Shown: piece after piece, positions 43,321 through 53,441 of the stretch
How the letters are laid out: every line of letters begins with the position of its first letter
Numbering within the stretch: position 1 is the stretch's first letter
Source of the DNA: Hyphomicrobiales bacterium
GTDB lineage: Bacteria > Pseudomonadota > Alphaproteobacteria > Rhizobiales > Rhizobiaceae
Assembly (NCBI GenBank): GCA_900473045.1
Contig: UCKS01000022.1
Location: 1-64,000 of the forward strand
Length of the DNA: 64,000 nucleotides
Direction of reading: 5' to 3'
Translations under genes and position numbers: made by a program
The notes under the pieces: model-generated
Databases searched by the model: none
The model's input: only the letters and a program-made list of their open reading frames with translations
What the model was told of the DNA's origin: nothing

Positions 43321-44241
43321 CTATGCGGTCCCCGCCAGCTTGCCCTTGGGGACAAGCGCCCCATGATGCTGGATCACCGCTGCCGCCGTTTGCGCTGCAA
43401 AGCGCGCAGCTGTTGTGGCGTCGCCATCAACGGCGTAGCGGGCAAGGAAAGCACCGTTGAAACTGTCACCGGCGCTGGTCGTATCGACAATCTTTTCGAC
43501 CGTGGCGGAGGGGACAAACTGGAGCGGCGCGTCGCCGAAGCTGAGCGTCACGCCGTTCGGTCCATCCTTCACGACGATATTCTCTACGCCAAGGCCACGA
43601 TACCGCGCGATTGTCGCTGCAATATCGGCATCGCCAAAATGCACTGCTTCGTCGTCGAAACTCGGCATGACGAGCGTAGATGCGCGGGCACCGGCCGAGA
43701 TTGTTTCAAGCATGTACTGCTTATCGTCCCACAGCCGCGGCCGGATGTTGGGGTCGAAGACGACACGTTTGCCTGCCGCTTTGGCGCGGCGCAGTTCGGA
43801 CAGCAGGGTTTCGACGGCGGAGGGTGCCAGAATGGCAAGCGTGATCCCGGAAAAGACGATGATATCGGAGGCTTCGATGGCGGCGCGCAGATGGGGGGCA
43901 TCGTCGGCCAAGGTCTTGGCGGCCGAGACCGAGCGCCAGTAGGAGAAGCTGCGCTCGCCGTTCTTCAGGTGGATCATGTAAAGCCCGGGCGAACGGCCTT
44001 CGACGCGGCGAATGGAGCTTGTGCCGACGCCGGTCTTTTCGATGAAGGCCAGCATCTCATCGGAAACCGTATCGGTGCCGACGGCAGTCAGGTAATCGAC
44101 CGACCAGTCGCTTGGAAGGAACAGCCGGGCATAATAGGCGGTGTTGAACGTGTCGCCGGCATAGCCTTTGCGCAGGAGATCACCCTCTGCCTGCATCAGT
44201 TCCACCATGCATTCGCCGATCGAAAGCAGCCTGCCCGCCAT
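43321..44241 (-). CDS. PfkB-family sugar kinase, 2-keto-3-deoxygluconate kinase-like
   Basis: This 306-residue ribokinase-family enzyme has the N-terminal LLSIGECMVELMQAEGD and GDTFNTAYYAR, the mid segment VFDPNIRPRLW and the C-terminal catalytic DTTSAGDSFNGAFLARY with its aspartate base and anion hole. 'GECMVEL' and 'GDTFNTAYY' are typical of 2-keto-3-deoxygluconate kinases, which phosphorylate KDG to KDPG. The ATG at 44241 has GGGGAG at 6 bases; an ATG seven codons earlier lacks this. It is divergent from the GH13 gene, 243 bases away. Confidence 0.82.
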   Translation of the reverse strand: MAGRLLSIGECMVELMQAEGDLLRKGYAGDTFNTAYYARLFLPSDWSVDYLTAVGTDTVSDEMLAFIEKTGVGTSSIRRVEGRSPGLYMIHLKNGERSFSYWRSVSAAKTLADDAPHLRAAIEASDIIVFSGITLAILAPSAVETLLSELRRAKAAGKRVVFDPNIRPRLWDDKQYMLETISAGARASTLVMPSFDDEAVHFGDADIAATIARYRGLGVENIVVKDGPNGVTLSFGDAPLQFVPSATVEKIVDTTSAGDSFNGAFLARYAVDGDATTAARFAAQTAAAVIQHHGALVPKGKLAGTA

Positions 44242-44484
44242 GAAATTCTCCCCGTTATTCATGCTTTGCGAAGGCGGAGATACGTCTTACCGGCGCGGAA
44301 GGCAAGCGGATGCGGTGATCGCGATGGTTCCCATGGCTGGTGCATCTGGCTTGCGGCCATGCCCGGAATCGTCATTTTTGCATCGCCCCTGGTCAATTGC
44401 TGCAACCGGCCGGAAATGCCGTTTACTCGCACCTGCAGCAACGCTACATCTTTCAGCATATCCTTGTGATCGTGGAGCTTTTTG

Positions 44485-46128
44485 ATGGCATCTCCCTTGA
44501 AGTCCAATCCCGATTGGTGGCGCGGCGCGGTGATCTATCAGGTCTATCCGCGCTCTTTCCAGGACACGACGGGGGATGGTCTGGGCGATCTCAAGGGTGT
44601 GACGCAACGGCTGCCGCATATTGCCAGCCTCGGCGTCGATGCCATCTGGCTGTCGCCGTTCTTCACCTCGCCGATGGCCGATATGGGCTATGACGTTTCG
44701 GACTATTGCGATGTCGATCCGATGTTCGGGACGCTTGCCGATTTCGATGCGATGCTGAAAGCGGCGCACCAGCTGGGTATCCGGGTCATCATCGACCAGG
44801 TGATCTCGCACACCTCCGACCAGCACCCATGGTTCAAGGAAAGCCGCTCGGACCGCACCAACCCGAAAGCCGACTGGTATGTCTGGGCCGACCCGAAGCC
44901 GGATGGCACAGCGCCCAACAACTGGATGTCGATCTTCGGCGGGCCGGGCTGGGAATGGGACGGCGTGCGCAAGCAGTATTACATGCACAATTTCCTGGGT
45001 TCGCAGCCTGATCTCAATTTCCACAATCCGGATGTGCAGGAAGCGCTACTGGAGACCGTGCGCTTCTGGCTGAAGCGCGGCGTCGATGGCTTTCGGCTCG
45101 ACACGGTGAACTTCTATTTCCACGACAAGGAACTGCGCGATAATCCGCCGCTGGTCTATGACCCCGACGCCATCGGTCTCGATGCCCCCGACGTCAATCC
45201 CTACGGCATGCAGAACCACCTCTACGACAAGACGCAACCGGAAAACATCGGCTTTCTGCAGCGGTTTCGCGCCCTGCTCGACGAATTCGACGATCGTGCC
45301 TCGGTCGGCGAGGTCGGCGATGGCGCACGCTCGCTGAAGACGGTGGCTGCCTATACCGGCGGCGGCGACAAGCTGCATATGTGCTACACGTTCGACCTTT
45401 TGGGGCCGGATTTTACCGCTACCCATATCCGCCGCTGCGTCCAGGCGTTTCAGGATGCCGTGACCGATGGCTGGGTCTGCTGGGCTTTTTCAAATCACGA
45501 TGTCACCCGGCATATCAGCCGGTTTACGCAGACGGCCGAGGAGCGAGAGCGGGTTGCCAAGCTGGCAATCTCGGTGCTTTCGGCGCTGCGTGGTTCGATC
45601 TGCCTGTATCAGGGCGAGGAACTGGCGCTGCCGGAAGCCGAACTGCAGTTTGAAGATCTTCGCGATCCCTACGGCATCCGTTTCTGGCCTGCCTTCAAGG
45701 GCCGCGACGGATGCCGCACGCCGATGGTCTGGGAAAAGAATGCCGACCATGCCGGGTTCTCCAGCGCCAAGCCATGGCTGCCGGTGCCGGACGAACATCG
45801 GCCGCTTGCCGCTGATCAGCAGGAAAAGGCTGGCTCCGTTCTCGATCACTACCGGCAGACGCTTGCCTTCAGGAAAGCGCATGCACCACTTTTCGATGGC
45901 AGCATGACCTTCCTCGAAACCAACCAGGATATCCTGGCCTTTACGCGCGAAAAGGGTGGCGAGAAGCTGCTGTTCATCTTCAACCTGCACCGCGGCCCGC
46001 AAACGGTTGATCTGCCGAAAGGTGTGGTGATTGCCGAGGTTCTGCCGATGCCGGGCTTTGCGCCGCAGACCATCGACGGCCAGATCGTCTTGGAGGCCAT
46101 GGACGTGTTTTGCGGGCGATTGGGATAG
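44485..46128 (+). CDS. GH13 alpha-glucosidase
   Basis: This 547-residue enzyme of glycoside hydrolase family 13 hydrolyses alpha-glucosidic bonds of oligosaccharides such as maltose, isomaltose or sucrose. It opens with PDWWRGAVIYQVYPRSFQDT and has DLKGVTQRLPHIASLGVDAI, the nucleophile Asp in GVDGFRLDTVNF, the acid/base Glu in ASVGEVGDG and the third Asp in SNHDVTRH. No signal peptide is visible, so it is cytoplasmic and works on imported sugars. No sugar ABC transporter is adjacent, in contrast to the agl locus of S. meliloti. Confidence 0.9.
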   Translation: MASPLKSNPDWWRGAVIYQVYPRSFQDTTGDGLGDLKGVTQRLPHIASLGVDAIWLSPFFTSPMADMGYDVSDYCDVDPMFGTLADFDAMLKAAHQLGIRVIIDQVISHTSDQHPWFKESRSDRTNPKADWYVWADPKPDGTAPNNWMSIFGGPGWEWDGVRKQYYMHNFLGSQPDLNFHNPDVQEALLETVRFWLKRGVDGFRLDTVNFYFHDKELRDNPPLVYDPDAIGLDAPDVNPYGMQNHLYDKTQPENIGFLQRFRALLDEFDDRASVGEVGDGARSLKTVAAYTGGGDKLHMCYTFDLLGPDFTATHIRRCVQAFQDAVTDGWVCWAFSNHDVTRHISRFTQTAEERERVAKLAISVLSALRGSICLYQGEELALPEAELQFEDLRDPYGIRFWPAFKGRDGCRTPMVWEKNADHAGFSSAKPWLPVPDEHRPLAADQQEKAGSVLDHYRQTLAFRKAHAPLFDGSMTFLETNQDILAFTREKGGEKLLFIFNLHRGPQTVDLPKGVVIAEVLPMPGFAPQTIDGQIVLEAMDVFCGRLG

Positions 46129-46167
46129 GCATTGCTCTTTGAGAGCTGTACCTTTCGAAACGCTTGT

Positions 46168-47254
46168 TCATGCCGGGAGAGTGTGGTCCAACGGCCCCAT
46201 TTCCGGGAAGAAGCCTGCTGCGAAATTGCGGACTGCTTTGAGTTCGCTATCGAGGTTGCGGATAAAGGCGTCCGGGTGTGCCTCTGTCGCCACAAGAAGG
46301 ACGGTGCTGGAACGATTGAGTCCAGCCAGCTCCCGGAGATCACCGCTGCATGCCACATGCAGTAATCCTGCTAGACCGGCGCTGCCGGAGGGCGTGGTGT
46401 GGATATCGGCTTCCTGCTGCAGGATCCCGGCTGCCTGCAGAAGCTCGCTTTCGCTGACCTGTACCGGTAGGGGATCATGCTGCTGAAGGATCGCCAATGC
46501 GGGGGCCGATGCTTCGCCGCAGGCGAGCATCTCCGCGCATGTGTGCAGCGAGCCTTCGATGCGGACCACGTGGCCGGCGGCCAGAGCGGGCGCCACACAG
46601 GCTGCCTGTTCCGGCTCGACAACGGCGAGCTTCGCCCTCGGCAGTCCTTGCGCCATGGCGGCAGCAAGGCCGCCCACACCTGTCTGAATGAACTGATGGG
46701 TGATGATCATGCCGTTGGTGGCGAGTTGCGCGTTGATCTCGCCGGTCATCGTTGCGTAACCCGACAGCACATCCCGGACGATCGGATCGTTCACATCTGA
46801 ACTGGTGTCCGGCACGAGGACACCATCGACGCGAGCGGCCTCGGCGGCGGCATCCACCGCATGATCATAGGTTCCGGCGATCCAGTAGACCGAGGCGCCA
46901 AGTGCCAAGATGCGGTCTGCCCGCGACCGGGGAACGCCATGGTGCAGATAGATCGTTGCGGCTGCACCGGCGATATGGGCAGCGGCCGCGATCGCAAGCC
47001 CATGGTTTCCATCGCTGGCGCAGATCAGTCGTGGCAGGTCCCCGCGCATCCGCAATTGCGCGACGGGCGTTCCGGTGATGCGGGCCAAAGCGCTGAGCGC
47101 CGCAGTCATGCCGCCGAGAATCTTGAAGTTTCCAAAAGGGGCGCCCGCTTTCGACCTTGACGAGGATGCGGCCGACACCGGCGCGGCGGGCCAGCGCCGG
47201 GCAATCTGAGAGCGCCGTTGCGGTGGCGTGAACCGGAGAATGAAAATCTGTCAT
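46168..47254 (-). pseudogene. Diaminopropionate ammonia-lyase-like PLP enzyme, frameshifted
   Basis: From ATG 47254 the frame reads MTDFHSPVHATATALSDCPA and on to RILVKVESGRP, then leaves the family pattern. In the +1 frame the protein continues as PFGNFKILGGMTAAL with the PLP lysine, ICASDGNHGLAIAAAAHIAG, TIYLHHGVPRSRA and HQFIQTGVGGLAAAMAQGLP, and runs to a stop at 46168. Skipping one base at about 47134-47144 joins them into 361 residues, normal for the diaminopropionate ammonia-lyase family. The site reads CGC-CCC-TTT-T, so an indel error, a real mutation or +1 slippage at CCC-U are all possible. The reaction would form pyruvate and ammonia from 2,3-diaminopropionate. Confidence 0.7.
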
Positions 47255-47333
47255 GAGCAGAATATGACGGTGCCTAATGCGGCAAAACCGCGTTGATATT
47301 CGTGAAAGCGCAGCAATGCCGCGATTTTCACGG

Positions 47334-47807
47334 CTAATCGTCATCCAGAGCAACGGGAATGACCAGCCCGCGTTTGATGACGCCAAGCGCAACATTGGTG
47401 GTGAAGCGGCGGATATTGGCATTTTCGGCGATCAGCCGGGACATCAGCGCATCATAGGCATCGACATCGGGTGCCGTGACGATCAGCACGAAATCCGATC
47501 CGCCGGTGATGTAGAAAGCCTGCTGGATCATCGGCTCGTTCGCCAGCCAGCGGCGCAGTTGGGCGAGCAGTTCCGGCCGTTCCCGCTCGACATCCAGTGC
47601 AACGATGAAGAATGTCGGCCTGCCCACCTGCTTGGGGTCCACCACCGCGATATCCCGCTGGATGATGCCCGTCTCGCGCAGCCGCTTCAATCGACGCTGG
47701 ATCGCCGAGACGGAGAGCGGTACCACCGCAGCAAGCTGTTCGGCGGTCTGGGATGCATCTTGCTGCACCAGATTGAGCAAATGGCGGTCGAAGCGGTCGA
47801 GGTTCAT
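47334..47807 (-). CDS. Lrp/AsnC-family regulator
   Basis: This 157-residue regulator has an N-terminal helix-turn-helix (FDRHLLNLVQQDASQTAEQL, then VVPLSVSAIQRRLKRLRETG) and a RAM effector domain beginning near residue 65 (PTFFIVALDVERERPELLAQ). Lrp proteins bind amino acids as octamers and often control a neighbouring amino-acid degradation gene. The diaminopropionate lyase-like gene 79 bases downstream on the same strand is the obvious candidate target. The ATG lies at 47807. Confidence 0.88.
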   Translation of the reverse strand: MNLDRFDRHLLNLVQQDASQTAEQLAAVVPLSVSAIQRRLKRLRETGIIQRDIAVVDPKQVGRPTFFIVALDVERERPELLAQLRRWLANEPMIQQAFYITGGSDFVLIVTAPDVDAYDALMSRLIAENANIRRFTTNVALGVIKRGLVIPVALDDD

Positions 47808-47941
47808 GGAGGCATATTACAGGCACCGAACGCGGATAAAAAGCGATCTGGCATCATCCATCGCGGCAGAACGGCACTGCAATGCCTTAAAACCTATGTG
47901 TACGGACCAGGGTATCCTGGTCCACCTTGGGATTGCTGCCA

Positions 47942-48556
47942 ATGAAGCTTTTGTACCAGACCCACTCGCCCTTCGCCCGCAAGACGCTGGTCTTCGCCCA
48001 TGAGGTGGGCATTGCCGATCAGTTGGTTGTCGAGCACCACGAAACCAGTCCGACAAACGCCAATGCCACGGTGTTCAGTAGCAATCCGCTCGGAAAGGTG
48101 CCGGTTCTCTTGCGTGATGGTCTGTCGCCGTTGTTCGACAGCGACGTCATCTGCGCCTATTTCGATACGCTGCGTGCAGGCCCGTCGCTTTTTCCCGAGG
48201 ACACTGAGCGCAGATGGGCGGCGTTACGCTTGCAGGCGCTGGCGCAGGATATGGCCTATGCGGGTATCGGCATTCGCTGGGAAACAGCGCGGCGTCCCGA
48301 GCATCTGCGCTATCCGGAACTGCAAGCTGGCTATGAGCGAAAACTCGCTGAAAGCTATCGCTGGCTGGACCGGGAGATCCAGAGCGGCGAGCCCTTGCAT
48401 ATCGGCCATATCGCTATTGCAACGACACTGGACTGGCTCGCCTTCCGCCATTTGCCATCTTTTCGCGCCTACGCCAATCTCACTGGCTGGTTCGATGCGT
48501 TTACGCAGCGGCCATCGATGCTGAAGACGCCGCTTTCGGGCGAGACCCAGGATTAG
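47942..48556 (+). CDS. Glutathione S-transferase family protein
   Basis: This 204-residue protein has a GST N-terminal thioredoxin-like domain (MKLLYQTHSPFARKTLVFAH with the SPFARK start of helix 1; NPLGKVPVLLRDG; LFDSDVICAYFD) and a helical C-terminal domain (from about 90). The cis-proline of KVPVL and the following acidic D-S-D site fit glutathione binding. Substrate is unknown. It is divergent from the Lrp gene, 134 bases away. Confidence 0.85.
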   Translation: MKLLYQTHSPFARKTLVFAHEVGIADQLVVEHHETSPTNANATVFSSNPLGKVPVLLRDGLSPLFDSDVICAYFDTLRAGPSLFPEDTERRWAALRLQALAQDMAYAGIGIRWETARRPEHLRYPELQAGYERKLAESYRWLDREIQSGEPLHIGHIAIATTLDWLAFRHLPSFRAYANLTGWFDAFTQRPSMLKTPLSGETQD

Positions 48557-48571
48557 AGAATTATCGGCCTC

Positions 48572-50269
48572 TCACCCGATCAGCATGAACTTGTCGACAT
48601 CCACCAGGCCCATGTCCGAAATCTTCAGGTGCGGGATAACGGGCAGGGGCAGGAAGGCCAGTTGCAGGAACGGTTCCTGCAGTGTTGCCCCGAGCGCAAA
48701 GGCTGCCTGGCGCAGATGATGCAGCGTGTCGCGCACGCTCTCATAGGGCTCGAGGCTCATCAGGCCGGCGACCGGTAGCGATATTTCGCCGGTGACCTTG
48801 CCATCCCCGACGACGACGAAGCCGCCCTTGATCTGGCCGAGCCGGTTGGCGGCCAGCGCCATGTCGTCCTCGTTGACGCCGACGACGCAGATATTGTGGC
48901 TGTCATGGCCGACGGTGGAGGCAATGGCGCCCTTCTTCAATCCAAAACCTTGAACGAAGCCATTGGCATGGTTGCCGTTGATGCCGTGGCGCTCGATGAC
49001 GGCGACCTTGATGATGTCGTGGCCAAGATCAACACCGGCCTGGTTGCCGGATGCTGGTAGTTTGTAGCGGCGGTGTTCGGTGATGATCTTGCCGGGCAGC
49101 ACGCCGATGACGGACGTCTCTCCCTCGGCATAGGGCACGCCGAAATCGGCGGCATTGATGTGGCCTGCCTTGACACTGTCCAAACCAACGGGCGCGACCG
49201 GACGGCGGGTGGCAAACAGCGCATCGTCGACGAGACGACCACCGGCAAACACCATCGAGGCTTTGCAGTTTTCAAGGCTGTCGACGACAACCAGATCGGC
49301 GCGCCAGCCGGGGGCGACCAATCCACGGTCGCGCAGCCCGAAGGCGCGGGCGGCCGAGATCGAGGCGGCGCGATAGACGGCGAGCGGCTCGACGCCGTGC
49401 AGGATTGCTTCGCGGATCATGTAGTCGAGATGGCCTTCCTCGGCGATATCGAGCGGATTGCGGTCGTCGGTGCAGAGCGCCAGGAACGGCGACAGGCGTT
49501 CGGTCAAGATCGGCATCAGCGCGTGCAGGTCCTTCGAGACGGAACCTTCGCGCACTAGGATGTGCATGCCCTTGCGGATCTTTTCGAGCGCTTCGGTCGC
49601 AGTGGTGCATTCGTGGTCGGTGCGGATACCGGCGGAGAGATAGCCGTTGAGATCAAGGCCACTCAAGAGTGGCGCATGGCCATCGATATGACCGCCCTGG
49701 AAGGCGTCGAGCTTGGCAAGGCAGACCGGGTCCTTATGGATGACGCCCGGGAAATTCATGAATTCGGCGAGGCCAATGACCTTCTCGTGGTCTCGGAATG
49801 GCAAAAGCTTTTCGATCGGCAGGTTGGCGCCGGAGGTTTCCAGATGGGTTGCTGGTACGCAGCTCGAGAGCTGGACGCGGATGTCCATGATCGTCTCGCG
49901 CGCCGAATCGAGGAAGAACTGGATGCCTTCGGTGCCGAGCACATTGGCGATCTCGTGCGGGTCGCAGATGACGGTGGTGACGCCATAAGGCAGGACGCAG
50001 CGATCGAATTCATGCGGGGTGACCAGCGAGGATTCGATATGCAGATGCGTGTCGATGAAGCCGGGGACGACGATCTTGCCGGTGATGTCGATTTCCGTGG
50101 TGCCGGTATAACTGCCGTAGGTGCCGACGATGCGATCGCCGCAGATGGCGATATCGGAGGCGACGAGATCGCCGGTAACCAGATCGAAGAAGCGTCCGCC
50201 CTTGAGAACGATATCCGCCGGAATGCGTCCGGTGCCCTGATCGATCAGCTGTTCAAGTTTTTCGCTCAC
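48572..50269 (-). CDS. ade: Adenine deaminase
   Basis: This 565-residue amidohydrolase converts adenine to hypoxanthine. The metal site is visible in [42 protein letters not shown] and [15 protein letters not shown]. The C-terminal domain has [18 protein letters not shown] and [15 protein letters not shown] [12 protein letters not shown] set the start at GTG 50269, which gives the family opening [20 protein letters not shown] and has AGAGG upstream; an upstream TTG start adds 16 unrelated residues. Hypoxanthine made here would feed xdhAB in this window. Confidence 0.93.
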   Translation of the reverse strand: MSEKLEQLIDQGTGRIPADIVLKGGRFFDLVTGDLVASDIAICGDRIVGTYGSYTGTTEIDITGKIVVPGFIDTHLHIESSLVTPHEFDRCVLPYGVTTVICDPHEIANVLGTEGIQFFLDSARETIMDIRVQLSSCVPATHLETSGANLPIEKLLPFRDHEKVIGLAEFMNFPGVIHKDPVCLAKLDAFQGGHIDGHAPLLSGLDLNGYLSAGIRTDHECTTATEALEKIRKGMHILVREGSVSKDLHALMPILTERLSPFLALCTDDRNPLDIAEEGHLDYMIREAILHGVEPLAVYRAASISAARAFGLRDRGLVAPGWRADLVVVDSLENCKASMVFAGGRLVDDALFATRRPVAPVGLDSVKAGHINAADFGVPYAEGETSVIGVLPGKIITEHRRYKLPASGNQAGVDLGHDIIKVAVIERHGINGNHANGFVQGFGLKKGAIASTVGHDSHNICVVGVNEDDMALAANRLGQIKGGFVVVGDGKVTGEISLPVAGLMSLEPYESVRDTLHHLRQAAFALGATLQEPFLQLAFLPLPVIPHLKISDMGLVDVDKFMLIG

Positions 50270-50418
50270 GGGGTCTGCCTCTTGGATGTCTGTCTGAAGT
50301 ATTGCTCGCCAGAGCATAGAGGCTGATGGCCATCATTGCACACCCCGATACGCAAAAACGCTGTTTGCCGCTGTGGATGGCGCCGGTACGGCAGGGCGAT
50401 GTCAGTCCATCAAACGAA

Positions 50419-50440
50419 ATCGGGCGCCGAAGCGCCCGAT
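50419..50440 (-). terminator. Terminator of the livK-type gene
   Basis: On the minus strand ATCGGGCGC pairs with GCGCCCGAT around a stable TTCG tetraloop, followed by TTCGTTT. It starts 20 bases after the binding-protein stop. Confidence 0.8.
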
Positions 50441-50459
50441 CCGTGATTGGTCGATCTGC

Positions 50460-51566
50460 TTACTCCGCAGAGACGATCTTGCCGTTTTCCCACTTGTAGA
50501 GCGAGAAGCTCTGCGAGGTGAGGTCGCCCGTTTCGCCGTAAGTGACGTCGCCGATGGCGGTCTTGATCGGTTCGCCGGTTTTCAGGGCAGCGGCAACGGC
50601 TGTTGCGTCTTCGGTACTGCCAGCCTTTTCGATACCGGCCTTGATCACTTCAACGGCTGCATAGGCGTTGATCGTGAAGGCTTCCGGCGGGATGTTGGCT
50701 GCCTGAAGAGCAGCAACAGCGGCCTTCGAGGCATCGTTCTTCAAGGCGTCAGCCGCATTGGTGAAGACCGTGCCTGCACCGGCGTCTGCGCCGATGGCCC
50801 AGAATTCGGTGTTGGAGAGGCCGTCGCCGCCGATGATCTGGATCGGAGCGCCGATATCATGCAGCTGGCGCACCAGAAGGCCGGCTTCCGGGTGGTAGCC
50901 GCCGAAATAGAGGACGTCGACCTTTTCCGCCTTGAGGCGGGTGGTGAGTGCGCTCAGGTCCTTGTCGCCCGGTGTCAGGGAATCGTTGAAGACTTCGGTG
51001 ACGCCACCGGCATTCAGCGTTGCCTTGAAGGAATCGGCGAGACCCTTGCCGTAGGCGCCCTTGTCGTTGAGGATGCCGATGCGCTTGTCCTTGAACTGCT
51101 TCAGGACATAGGCCCCGGCAACTTCCGCCTGCTGGTCGTCGCGGCCGCATGTGCGCAGGATGGTGGCGAGGCCACGCTTGGTGAGGTCCGGTGTCGTCGC
51201 GGTCGGGGTGACCATCAGGACGCCGTTTTCAGCCAGAACGTCGGAGGCCGGCATGGCAACGCCTGACGTGACCGGGCCGACGACAAAGCGGATGCCTTCG
51301 CCAACGATCTGGTTTGCAGCCGAAACACCCTGCTTGGGTTCGCCGGCATCGTCGGCCAGCTTCAGCACGACCTGTTCGCCGAGAATGCCGCCGTTCTTGT
51401 TGATCTGGTCGACGGCAACCTGGGCGCCGTTCTTGACCTGGTCGCCGTAGGCGGCGACGGGGCCGGTCAGCGGTGCGATCAGGCCGATCACGATCTCGGC
51501 ATGCGCCAGCGGCGCAAAGGCCAGCGAGGCGGCGAACGTGGCGCCCGTCAGTGTCTTGAAATTCAT
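50460..51566 (-). CDS. Branched-chain amino acid-type ABC transporter substrate-binding protein
   Basis: This 368-residue periplasmic protein of the LivK type has a signal peptide ([23 protein letters not shown]) and the mature start [20 protein letters not shown]. The family marks [19 protein letters not shown] and [20 protein letters not shown] follow. It binds a leucine, isoleucine or valine-type ligand and delivers it to a Liv permease. No permease or ATPase genes are adjacent, so it is an orphan binding protein here. The ATG has AAAGGAG, a perfect ribosome site, and the gene ends at a UUCG-loop terminator. Confidence 0.9.
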   Translation of the reverse strand: MNFKTLTGATFAASLAFAPLAHAEIVIGLIAPLTGPVAAYGDQVKNGAQVAVDQINKNGGILGEQVVLKLADDAGEPKQGVSAANQIVGEGIRFVVGPVTSGVAMPASDVLAENGVLMVTPTATTPDLTKRGLATILRTCGRDDQQAEVAGAYVLKQFKDKRIGILNDKGAYGKGLADSFKATLNAGGVTEVFNDSLTPGDKDLSALTTRLKAEKVDVLYFGGYHPEAGLLVRQLHDIGAPIQIIGGDGLSNTEFWAIGADAGAGTVFTNAADALKNDASKAAVAALQAANIPPEAFTINAYAAVEVIKAGIEKAGSTEDATAVAAALKTGEPIKTAIGDVTYGETGDLTSQSFSLYKWENGKIVSAE

Positions 51567-51783
51567 CTTGCTTCTCCTTTGGTGGGTTGGTTCCCCGCAG
51601 TGCCAGCGCTTCGGTTGCTGGGCCGGGAGGATGAAACCTGCCAGTCGAAAAGCAACTCCAGTTCCGTTGAGGTGTCCGTCTTCTGTGAACGGATCGATCC
51701 CATGCTTCTCGTCTATGAAGCTCCTCACGATTCCGCAAGGCGATTTTTTAGGCAATGTGCAAAATAATTGTTCAGATATGACG

Positions 51784-51821
51784 CCAAACGGAGCCGTGAC
51801 ATGTGTCCCGGCTCCGTTTGG
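51784..51821. terminator. Long inverted repeat, probable terminator
   Basis: Thirteen-base arms CCAAACGGAGCCG and CGGCTCCGTTTGG pair perfectly around a 12-base loop, starting 28 bases after the aminotransferase stop. It likely ends that transcript; there is no T-run, so it may need Rho or have another role. Confidence 0.6.
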
Positions 51822-51848
51822 GCATTGTTCACGATCGAATATATTCGA

Positions 51849-53177
51849 TCAGGCGTTGGCGATCAGTACCTTGCGGATGCCCTCGACCAGCTCATCGATT
51901 TCGGCTTTCGAAATGATCAGAGGGGGCGAAAGGGCAATGATGTCGCCGGTGGTGCGGATGAGGTAGCCGCTTTCATAGGCCTTCAGGAAAGCCGAGAAGG
52001 CGCGCTTGGTTGGCTCGCCGGCAATCGGCGCCAGCTCGATCGCGCCGATCAGGCCGATATTGCGGATGTCGATCACATGCGGGCAATCGCGCAGCGAATG
52101 CAGCGCATCGCCCCAGTAAGAGGCGAGTTCGGCACCACGGGTGAGCAGGCCTTCGTCGCGGTAGGTGTCGAGTGTGCCGAGCGCTGCGGCGCAGGCGATC
52201 GGGTTGCCGGAATAGGTGTAGCCGTGGAAGAACTCGATCATGTGCTCCGGGCCGCTCATGAAGGCATCGTGGATCTCTGCGGTGACGAACACGGCGCCCA
52301 TCGGGATGACGCCGTTGGTCAGGCCCTTGGCGGTAACGATCATATCCGGCATGACGTCGAAATACTGCGCTGCGAACGGTGTACCGAGACGGCCGTATCC
52401 GGTGATGACTTCGTCGAAGATCAACAGGATGCCGTGCTTGGTGCAGATCTCGCGCAGCTTCTGCAGATATCCCTTCGGGGGGATAAGCACGCCGGTGGAG
52501 CCTGCGACCGGCTCGACGATGACGGCAGCGATGGTCGAGGCATCATGCAGCGTGACGATGCGTTCCAGTTCGGTCGCAAGATCAGCGCCGTGTTCCGGCT
52601 CGCCCTTGGTGAAGGCGTTCTTTTCCGGCAGGTGGGTATGCGGCATATGGTCGACGCCGGTCAAAAGCGTTCCGAACATCTTGCGGTTGGAGACAATACC
52701 GCCGACAGAGATGCCGCCGAAATTGACACCGTGATAGCCGCGCTCGCGGCCGATCAGGCGGGTACGCGACCCCTGGCCCTTCACCTTGTGATAGGCGAGC
52801 GCCACCTTTAGCGCGGTTTCCACCGATTCCGAGCCGGAATTGGTGTAGAGCACATGCTCCATGCCATCAGGTGCAATGTCGATCAGGCGGTTTGCCAGCT
52901 CAAAAGCCTTCGGATGGCCGAGCTGGAAGGCCGGAGCATAATCGAGTTCGCCGGCCTGCTCGCGAATGGCTTCGGTGATCAGCGGGCGGCAGTGTCCGGC
53001 ATTGACGCACCAGAGGCCTGCCGTGCCGTCGAGCACCTGGCGGCCGTCATGGGTCGTGTAGTGCATGTCCTTCGCCTTGACGAACATGCGCGGTTCTTTC
53101 TTGTACTGCCGGTTGGCTGTGAACGGCATCCAGAAGGCGCTGAGGTCATTGGGGGTGGCATTGAGGCGGTTCGACAT
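51849..53177 (-). CDS. Class III omega-aminotransferase
   Basis: This 442-residue PLP enzyme of aminotransferase class III transfers an amino group from an omega-amino acid, such as beta-alanine, or an amine to pyruvate. Evidence includes LSAFWMPFTANRQYKKEPR near the start, YTNSGSESVETALKVALAY, GRERGYHGVNFGG, the region LLIFDEVITGYGRLGTPFAA and the PLP lysine in VTAKGLTNGVIPMGAVFV. The second of two tandem ATGs (53177) has GGAG at the better spacing. It is not clearly linked in function to the binding protein gene downstream. Taurine or putrescine could also be donors. Confidence 0.87.
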   Translation of the reverse strand: MSNRLNATPNDLSAFWMPFTANRQYKKEPRMFVKAKDMHYTTHDGRQVLDGTAGLWCVNAGHCRPLITEAIREQAGELDYAPAFQLGHPKAFELANRLIDIAPDGMEHVLYTNSGSESVETALKVALAYHKVKGQGSRTRLIGRERGYHGVNFGGISVGGIVSNRKMFGTLLTGVDHMPHTHLPEKNAFTKGEPEHGADLATELERIVTLHDASTIAAVIVEPVAGSTGVLIPPKGYLQKLREICTKHGILLIFDEVITGYGRLGTPFAAQYFDVMPDMIVTAKGLTNGVIPMGAVFVTAEIHDAFMSGPEHMIEFFHGYTYSGNPIACAAALGTLDTYRDEGLLTRGAELASYWGDALHSLRDCPHVIDIRNIGLIGAIELAPIAGEPTKRAFSAFLKAYESGYLIRTTGDIIALSPPLIISKAEIDELVEGIRKVLIANA

Positions 53178-53441
53178 CATATTCTCCGTGGCGCTTACTG
53201 TCTGGCGGCCAAGTCCAGTGGGTTTCGATGAATCTTTACCTGATGGTCAAACTATCAGGGCTCTTTTCGGGGTCAAGTCTTGGCCTGAGACGGTCAAATG
53301 ATGTTGCGTGGTAGCAAACCGCAGAATTTCACGGCCCGGAAACATCTGGAAACAAGGCTTGCCTCTCGTCTTTTCCGAAGGTTAACCTGTTTACAGCAGA
53401 GTAGCGCCGCGTTCCCGCAACACGCGCTCAGGATAGAGACC

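Noticed and set aside
51747..51762. A third NolR-box match (TTTAG, nine bases, AA) about 180 bases upstream of the livK-type gene.
   Set aside because: The final dinucleotide is the weaker form, the surroundings are T-rich and the distance is large; chance is a sufficient explanation.
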